Assembly: GCA_963724945.1 (NCBI GenBank)
Contig: CAVRWL010000002.1
Location: 1-64,000 of the forward strand
Origin: Hyphomicrobium_A sp963724945
GTDB taxonomy: Bacteria > Pseudomonadota > Alphaproteobacteria > Rhizobiales > Hyphomicrobiaceae
DNA length: 64,000 nucleotides
Reading direction: 5' to 3'
The notes under the pieces were generated by a model. That model was not told the origin of the DNA. It worked only from the letters and a program-made list of their open reading frames with translations, and did not search any database. Below are positions 58,939 to 64,000 of the stretch, piece by piece (the stretch's first letter is position 1; each line of letters starts with the position of its first letter). The translations under genes were made by a program, and so were the position numbers.

Positions 58939-59514
58939 CTATTGGCGGACGCCCTCGATGTTGAGTGTGAGCTCAACCTCCTTGGCGGCAGGGCCGAGGT
59001 CGAAATTGATGCCGTAGTCCTTGAGCGGAAGCCGCGTGGTGCCGGTGAAGCCTTCGCGGAAGCCGCCCCAAGGATCGGCGCCGCCGCCGACGCGCTCGGC
59101 CTCAATCTCGATCTGCTTGGTCACGCCGCGCAAGGTCAGGTTGCCGATGATCGTCGCCTTATCGCCGTTGAGCTTGACTGAGGTGCTCTCGAAGGTCGCC
59201 TTGGGATAGTCGGCGGTATCGAGGAATTCCTTGCTGCGCAGGTGCTTGTCGCGCTCGGCGTGGTTGGAGTTAACGCTGTCCGTGTTGATCTCGACCCTCA
59301 CCTTCGAGGCCTCTGGCTTGGCCTCATCGAACGAGAAGGTTCCGGAAAAATCATCGAAGCGGCCGGTGAGCCAGCTGAAGCCCAGATGCTTTATGCGGAA
59401 GTTGATCGACGCATGCCCGCGCGCGGTATCGATCACGTAGTCGGCGGCCATGGCGGGGCCCGCCAACGTCAGCGCCGCGGCGAGCACGGCCAACACGTAG
59501 TGTGCGCTCTTCAT
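58939..59514 (-). CDS. YceI family periplasmic protein
   Basis: A 191-residue protein with a signal peptide (KSAHYVLAVLAAALTLAG, cut at AMA-AD). The lipocalin-like YceI domain follows: YVIDTARGHASINFRIKHLG, GRFDDFSGTFSFDEAKPEAS, HLRSKEFLDTADYPKATFES and NLTLRGVTKQIEIEA. YceI proteins bind isoprenoid lipids such as quinones. The preceding gene encodes cytochrome b561 (20 bases apart), the standard pairing. Confidence 0.93.
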   Translation of the reverse strand: MKSAHYVLAVLAAALTLAGPAMAADYVIDTARGHASINFRIKHLGFSWLTGRFDDFSGTFSFDEAKPEASKVRVEINTDSVNSNHAERDKHLRSKEFLDTADYPKATFESTSVKLNGDKATIIGNLTLRGVTKQIEIEAERVGGGADPWGGFREGFTGTTRLPLKDYGINFDLGPAAKEVELTLNIEGVRQ

Positions 59515-59534
59515 GCGATGGGCTCCATTTGCAT

Positions 59535-60095
59535 TCACATGTCTTTGGGGGCGGGTGGACCCGACCACATGCGCTGCAGGATGCGGCTGCGGTCGATGAA
59601 GTGGTGCTTTAAGGACGCGGCGGCGTGGGCAGCGACGAGGGCAATCGTCACGTAGGCGAGAATCTCGTGAACCTCCCCGGCGCTCTCCTCGAGCCCATGC
59701 TTGTGCACGAGGGCGGGAACGCTGAACCAGTCGAACACCTCGATCGGTCGGCCATCCGCCGTGGAGATGAAATAGCCGCTCGCCATCAGCGCAAACAGTA
59801 GCGGGTAGAAGCCCCAGTGCACGGCCCATGCGGCTTTGCGCTCGAAGGGCGCGAGCTCGTTGTCGTCGGGCTTGGGATTTGCGAGGCGCCAGCTAAAGCG
59901 CAGCACCAGCCCGACCAGCAGAAGCATGCCGACGCTGCGGTGAATGTCGGGGGCGAGGCTGTAATAAGGGCTGTAGTAGGTGAGCGTCACCATCCACAGC
60001 CCCAGCGCAAACATGGCGACGATTGCCACCGCCATGATCCAGTGCGTCCAGCGGCTCACCAGCCCGTAGCCGGCTTTCGTATCCCCGATCAGCAT
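59535..60095 (-). CDS. Cytochrome b561
   Basis: A 186-residue inner-membrane dihaem cytochrome with four helices and haem-ligand histidines (VSRWTHWIMAVAIVAMFALG, SLAPDIHRSVGMLLLVGLVL, VHEILAYVTIALVAAHAAAS). It transfers electrons from quinol in the membrane. It is cotranscribed with yceI. Confidence 0.93.
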   Translation of the reverse strand: MLIGDTKAGYGLVSRWTHWIMAVAIVAMFALGLWMVTLTYYSPYYSLAPDIHRSVGMLLLVGLVLRFSWRLANPKPDDNELAPFERKAAWAVHWGFYPLLFALMASGYFISTADGRPIEVFDWFSVPALVHKHGLEESAGEVHEILAYVTIALVAAHAAASLKHHFIDRSRILQRMWSGPPAPKDM

Positions 60096-60406
60096 TGAGA
60101 GCCCTAGTCCCCCTCACGTCGCAATGGGCCGGTTGTCCTTGTGATGTAGGTCGCAGGCCGCCAGCGTCAACCTAAGGGCCGCCACAGCCGGTCGTTCCCG
60201 TGCCGAAGCCGCCACAATCCGCCCTCAAGTGTCGCACAAGGCCGGCGCCAGTCTGTTCCCTAGGGAACAGACTGGCTGCATCGGCGATGACAGAAGTTCA
60301 TGCTTGCAGCCGCTCGTGCTAATGTGCGGTTGAGCTGAGCTCGGCGGCTCTTGCGCACGTTGCTGCGCTTGCGGCGCGGCGTCTGGGCTGCAGAAGGCGA
60401 GTGGCC
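60096..60406. promoter_or_regulatory. Divergent intergenic region with a 30-base palindrome
   Basis: No gene is visible. It separates the cytochrome b561-yceI pair (minus) from the FecR gene (plus) and contains the perfect palindrome at 60248-60277. Confidence 0.5.
60248..60277. promoter_or_regulatory. Perfect 30-base palindrome
   Basis: GCCAGTCTGTTCCCT (60248-60262) is directly followed by its exact reverse complement (60263-60277), with no spacer. It lies 153 bases upstream of the cytochrome b561 start and 130 bases upstream of the FecR gene. It could be an operator for a dimeric regulator or a bidirectional transcript end. Confidence 0.6.
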
Positions 60407-61366
60407 ATGCGATTGCGCAGACTGATCTTTTGCCTTCCAGCGCTGCTGATCGGCAGCGCCGGGGCGCTAGCAGCGCCCGGCGACACGATCGGATCGGCGG
60501 TCACGATCGTCAATCTCGTCACGGCGCAGATCAACAACGACCAGCGCAAGCTCGCCTCCGGCGACGACGTGCACCAACAGGAGCTGATCGAGGTGGCGGC
60601 CGACGGCCGCGGCGATCTTATGCTCCGTGACGATACCAAGCTGGCGCTCGGTCCGGGCTCGCGGCTTCTGCTCGACCAGTTCGTCTACAATCCAGACATC
60701 AGCGGCGGCGCCATCGTGATGGACTTGGTGCGGGGCGCGTTCCGCTTCATCACCGGCGTCGCCGCCAAACCCGCCTACGTGATCCGCACGCCAACCGCGT
60801 CGATCACCGTGCGCGGGACCATCTTCGACGTCTACGTGCAGCAAAGCGGCGTTGCCTGGCTGCTCCTGATCGAAGGCGCGGTTCAAGTCTGCGCCGAGGA
60901 CGGCAAGTGCATTGTCGACGACGAGCCGGGCAAGCTCATCCGCATCGGCTCGGACGAGGTCGACAAGCCGGTCAAATGGGCGTCCCTGCCGCAGAAGAAC
61001 GACGTCAGCTTCGACACCGCCTTTCCCTTCATCGTCACCGAGCCCGAGATCGATCACGAGCACCATTTCACGCGCGACGAGATCGTGCTCGGCACTTTCC
61101 CGGGGCGGCCGGGCAAGGCGGACGGCGACAAGGCCGACTCCAATGACGATAAGGGCAAGAAGGACTACGAGGACAAGCCGCGGCGCAAGGCCGATACGCA
61201 CGAGCGCCGCCACCGCGTGGTCCGACACAGACGCAGACGCCGGCACCACGAGGACGAAGCCAGCAGCAACAAGCCCAGCTTCCCGATCGGAATCGGCATT
61301 GGCATCGGCGGGTTCGGCCACCACCACCACGGCGGCGATTATGGTGGCGGCGGCAAGGGCAGATGA
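60407..61366 (+). CDS. Exported FecR domain protein
   Basis: A 319-residue protein with a signal peptide (MRLRRLIFCLPALLIGSAGA) and a FecR domain (about 30-190): GSAVTIVNLVTAQINNDQRK, DGRGDLMLRDDTKLALGPGS and RTPTASITVRGTIFDVYVQQ. The C-terminus is unusual: a highly charged Lys/Asp/Arg/His stretch and a Gly/His-rich end (FGHHHHGGDYGGGGKGR) that may bind metal. The preceding GTG at 60401 is a possible start. It is convergent with the CHASE2 cyclase gene with a 2-base gap; the two often occur together. Confidence 0.85.
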   Translation: MRLRRLIFCLPALLIGSAGALAAPGDTIGSAVTIVNLVTAQINNDQRKLASGDDVHQQELIEVAADGRGDLMLRDDTKLALGPGSRLLLDQFVYNPDISGGAIVMDLVRGAFRFITGVAAKPAYVIRTPTASITVRGTIFDVYVQQSGVAWLLLIEGAVQVCAEDGKCIVDDEPGKLIRIGSDEVDKPVKWASLPQKNDVSFDTAFPFIVTEPEIDHEHHFTRDEIVLGTFPGRPGKADGDKADSNDDKGKKDYEDKPRRKADTHERRHRVVRHRRRRRHHEDEASSNKPSFPIGIGIGIGGFGHHHHGGDYGGGGKGR

Positions 61367-61368
61367 GC

Positions 61369-63534
61369 CTAGGCACCGAGGCGGCGCGCTTGCGCGTCGA
61401 GGAAGGGGTCGAGCTCGACCCATCCGATCGAGCGGCAGGTCTCGAGCGCCGCGGCTGCCACCTTGACGTCGCGCGCGCGCAGCGCCGCCCTCGCTTGCGC
61501 GTAGGTCTCCTCGAGCCGCCGAAACCGCGCCGATCCGGCCACTGTCTCATCCCCCAGAAGCGCGAAGATTCGCTCAGGCCGCTCCTTGCCGCGGATCGCC
61601 ACGGCATCGATCTCGAGAAACGCCAGGCCCGGCGCTGATGCGGCCGTGCGCTCGCCGGTGATGATCGGAACGCGATAGGACTTCGTCATTTCCTCCAGGC
61701 GCGAGGCGACATTCACGACGTCGCCGAGGATCGAGTAGTCGAAGCGCTGCGGCGATCCGACATTGCCGACGCAGCACTCGCCCGTGTTGAGGCCGATGCC
61801 GATGCGCACCGGGCTCGCCGTCTCCCCGCGTTGAGCCGCCTCCACCGCCCACGCCGCGTTGAGCCGCTCCAGCTCTTGAAGCATGCGCAGCGCCGCGATC
61901 GAGGCGTTGCGCGCGTGCCCCGCATCCATCAGCGGCGCATTCCAGAAGGCCATGACCGCATCGCCCATGAATTTGTCGATCGTTCCCCGCTCGGCGAGGA
62001 TGACGTCGCAGAGCGGCGTAAACAGCCGGTTCAAGAAGCGGATCAGAGCCTCCGCGGAGAGCCCTTCGGAGATCTTGGTGAAGCCGCGCACGTCGGCAAA
62101 CAGCACCGAGACCTCGCGCGTCTCCCCGCCGAGCTTGAGCTTGTCGTGGTTGCGGGCAAGCTCCTCGACGAGCGGCGCCGCGACGTAGTGGCCAAACGCC
62201 GAACGCACGCGATTACGGTCGGCCTCGGTCTTGATGTAGCTGTTGAGCGAGGTGGCTAGATAGAGCGTAAGGATCGCGAGCGCGGGGTAGACCGGATCGA
62301 ACAGGAGGCCCGAGCGCGCATAGGCAAGCCAGGACGCCGCGAAGACGGCGAGGATCGCCAGCGTGCCGACCGCGGCGGCGGCGACCGCGCCTAGGCGGTA
62401 GATCAGCCAGGCGACGACGGCGCCGATGATCACGAGAAAGACGAGCTCGGCGCCGGTCGCGTACGCCGGCCGGCTCAGGTGGTCGCCCGAGAGCATCTGC
62501 TCGAGTGCCTGCGCGTGGATCTCGACGCCCGGCACCGCGGCATCGAGCGGCGTCGCCCGCAGATCCAGCAGGCCGACGGCACTGGTGCCGATCAGCACGT
62601 CGCGGCCGGCGATCGCCTTCGCGTCATAGCTGCCGTCGAGGATGGTGTAGGCGGAAATGTAGCGGCGCGCGTCGGGGCGCGCCACGCGCAGCCACAACTC
62701 GCCGTCGGCGTCGGTGGGGATCACGCTTGTGCCGACGCGCACGCTCTCGACTCCGGTCTTCTGCCCGAACGCCGGCAGGCCACTGCCGCCCGAGGAGCGC
62801 ACGAAGATAGTCGTCTCACCGCGTGCAAGCCTCAGCGCCTCCAGCGGCAACGACGGATAGAGCGTGCCAGCGACCGATACGAGCAACGGCACGCGGCGGA
62901 TCACCTGATCGCGGAACGGGATCCAGTTGACGGCCCCGATCCCCGCAGCGTGCTCAGTCAGAATTGCGAGGCTGCCGATGCCGCCCGCAAAATGCGGCAC
63001 GAACTTTTGCGGGTCATCGCCGGCGAAAGCAAAGCGCGCACGCGGCGGCGGCGGTGGCTTGCCGCTCGCCGCTGCTCCCGCCAGCCCGAGAACGACGGGC
63101 GCTTTGGCAATGGCAGCTGCAAGGCGCTCATCGTTCGAAGCGAGCTTGGACGCCTCGCCGATGAGCGGCGTGAGCTGCGGGGTATCGGCGAACAGCTTGG
63201 CGAACTCGGCCGGCGAGAGCCGATCCGGCTCGGCCAGGATGAGGTCGAGCGTGATGGTGCGCGCGCCGTCCTCTTGCAGCCGATCGATGATGCGGGCCAG
63301 ATGCGTCCTCGGCCACGGCCATTGCCCGACGCGCTGCAGCGAGGCCTCGTCGATGTCGACGATACGCACGGGCAGCGACGGGTCGAGCGGACGCGGCGCC
63401 AGGTCGAGGTAGGTGTCGAAGACGGAGAGCCGCAGCCGGGCGATCGGATCGGGATCGGCGATGCGCAAGACCACCGCCAGCGCGAGCAACGCAGCGGTGA
63501 GGATCAGATGGACCGACGGGGCGCGCAGCTGCAT
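61369..63534 (-). CDS. CHASE2 sensor adenylate/guanylate cyclase
   Basis: A 721-residue receptor cyclase. One N-terminal helix is followed by a periplasmic CHASE2 domain (about 40-330, DEASLQRVGQWPWPRTHLAR, AGRDVLIGTSAVGLLDLRA), three membrane helices (about 355-435) and a class III cyclase domain (VSVLFADVRGFTKISEGLSA, DKFMGDAVMAFWNAPLMDAG, IGIGLNTGECCVGNVGSPQR, DVVNVASRLEEMTKSY). The metal-binding Asp residues are present. It makes cAMP (or cGMP) in response to a periplasmic signal; FecR next door may provide or receive that signal. Confidence 0.93.
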   Translation of the reverse strand: MQLRAPSVHLILTAALLALAVVLRIADPDPIARLRLSVFDTYLDLAPRPLDPSLPVRIVDIDEASLQRVGQWPWPRTHLARIIDRLQEDGARTITLDLILAEPDRLSPAEFAKLFADTPQLTPLIGEASKLASNDERLAAAIAKAPVVLGLAGAAASGKPPPPPRARFAFAGDDPQKFVPHFAGGIGSLAILTEHAAGIGAVNWIPFRDQVIRRVPLLVSVAGTLYPSLPLEALRLARGETTIFVRSSGGSGLPAFGQKTGVESVRVGTSVIPTDADGELWLRVARPDARRYISAYTILDGSYDAKAIAGRDVLIGTSAVGLLDLRATPLDAAVPGVEIHAQALEQMLSGDHLSRPAYATGAELVFLVIIGAVVAWLIYRLGAVAAAAVGTLAILAVFAASWLAYARSGLLFDPVYPALAILTLYLATSLNSYIKTEADRNRVRSAFGHYVAAPLVEELARNHDKLKLGGETREVSVLFADVRGFTKISEGLSAEALIRFLNRLFTPLCDVILAERGTIDKFMGDAVMAFWNAPLMDAGHARNASIAALRMLQELERLNAAWAVEAAQRGETASPVRIGIGLNTGECCVGNVGSPQRFDYSILGDVVNVASRLEEMTKSYRVPIITGERTAASAPGLAFLEIDAVAIRGKERPERIFALLGDETVAGSARFRRLEETYAQARAALRARDVKVAAAALETCRSIGWVELDPFLDAQARRLGA

Positions 63535-63620
63535 GCGTCCTCGCTTGCGAACTGGGCTCTCCCCCGAGGCCCCATCATAGCGTTGCGGGCCCGACCATTT
63601 CCGGGCGCCGGCGCAAGGCG

Positions 63621-63956
63621 CTAGAGGCCCTGCTTCGTCGTGCGCAAGCTCAGGATGTAGGCGACGACGTTATCTATGTCGTCTGGCTTGATGATGAAGT
63701 CGGGCATGGTCGGGTGCGAGGTGTGCAGCCAAACGGAGAGAGCGCGCGCGGTCATGCCCGGTGTATTGGCGACCGCCTTGAAGCTCGGTGCGTCGGGGTT
63801 GGGCGAGAACGCGTCGACGCCCTCGACCTCGTGGCACTCGGCACAGACCTTCTTTGCGTACTCGTGGCCCGTCTTCACATCGCCGAGCTCGGCGGCGAAT
63901 GCGGGGCCCGAAAGCGCGAGCAAGCTCGCCAGAGCAGTGCGGTGCAAACGGCGCAT
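63621..63956 (-). CDS. Small c-type cytochrome
   Basis: A 111-residue periplasmic monohaem cytochrome. A signal peptide (MRRLHRTALASLLALSGPAF, cut at AFA-AE) is followed by the haem motif CAECH near residue 40 and the distal Met region (HPTMPDFIIKPDDIDNVVAY). GGAGAGG lies 7 bases upstream of the ATG at 63956, which decides the start. It carries electrons; the partner is unknown. Confidence 0.9.
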   Translation of the reverse strand: MRRLHRTALASLLALSGPAFAAELGDVKTGHEYAKKVCAECHEVEGVDAFSPNPDAPSFKAVANTPGMTARALSVWLHTSHPTMPDFIIKPDDIDNVVAYILSLRTTKQGL

Positions 63957-64000
63957 GTCGGCCTCTCCTGCCATCAGGGTCGCCGGCACAGGCTAGCTGG

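Noticed and set aside
62479..63624. 381-codon plus-strand open frame opposite the CHASE2 cyclase
   Set aside because: Antisense shadow; Arg/Gly/Asp-rich composition, no family.
1..64000. CRISPR arrays, rRNA genes, complete insertion sequences, prophage
   Set aside because: No regularly spaced repeats, no rRNA-like stretch, no transposase and no phage structural genes were seen; only an integrase fragment at 19520-19738.

Overview
The window looks like chromosomal DNA of a high-GC alphaproteobacterium, most likely of the order Hyphomicrobiales (Rhizobiales). I base this on the type II glutamine synthetase beside a DUF2735 protein, a DUF6894 protein, several small proteins of a Bradyrhizobium-like type, betaine-lipid genes btaAB and a complete N-methylglutamate pathway. 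I cannot name the genus. There is no rRNA operon, CRISPR array or intact insertion sequence. One tRNA, tRNA-Ser(GCU), lies at 44854-44947 on the minus strand.

Layout. 0-8.6 kb holds many small, often secreted or membrane proteins, an atypical LuxR-type regulator and two copies of a putative small RNA or attenuator. 7-10.2 kb carries a DedA protein, a frameshifted CorA-type transporter and a Ca2+/Na+ exchanger. 10.8-12.4 kb is a zone of decayed genes. 12.5-17.7 kb has a CtpA-type S41 protease, a secreted beta-helix protein and a first Amt transporter. 18-20.7 kb has small proteins, an integrase remnant and a gene of a scattered family. 21-26 kb holds glnII, DUF2735, glutaminase, an orphan pstB and a membrane methyltransferase.

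26-43.8 kb is the most coherent part. A MetX-like hydrolase and a GMC oxidoreductase (plus strand) face a P450 and a second glutamine-synthetase-like ligase (minus strand). Next, on the minus strand, come mgdABCD (sarcosine-oxidase-like N-methylglutamate dehydrogenase) and an XRE-cupin regulator. Diverging from mgd are a divergent Amt transporter, a 71-residue membrane protein, mgsABC and gmaS. Together mgd, mgs and gmaS predict methylamine use: GmaS makes gamma-glutamylmethylamide, MgsABC makes N-methylglutamate, and MgdABCD oxidises it to formaldehyde and glutamate. The ligase-P450-GMC-hydrolase set next door could do an analogous job on a larger amine. That is the best candidate here for an undescribed system, and it is an inference.

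43.9-64 kb is ordinary: secreted proteins, tRNA-Ser, quinone reductase, DedA, btaAB, methyltransferases, an APC permease, cold shock protein, a ChaA-type antiporter, a GGDEF-EAL protein, cytochrome b561 with YceI, FecR facing a CHASE2 adenylate cyclase, and a cytochrome c.

At least seven otherwise normal genes are each broken by a single-base indel, mostly in short homopolymers (near 2478, 7701, 11387, 26822, 36474, 42269 and 48219). I suspect residual sequencing error for most of these. The multiply damaged genes at 4.9, 11 and 12 kb and the integrase fragment look genuinely decayed.
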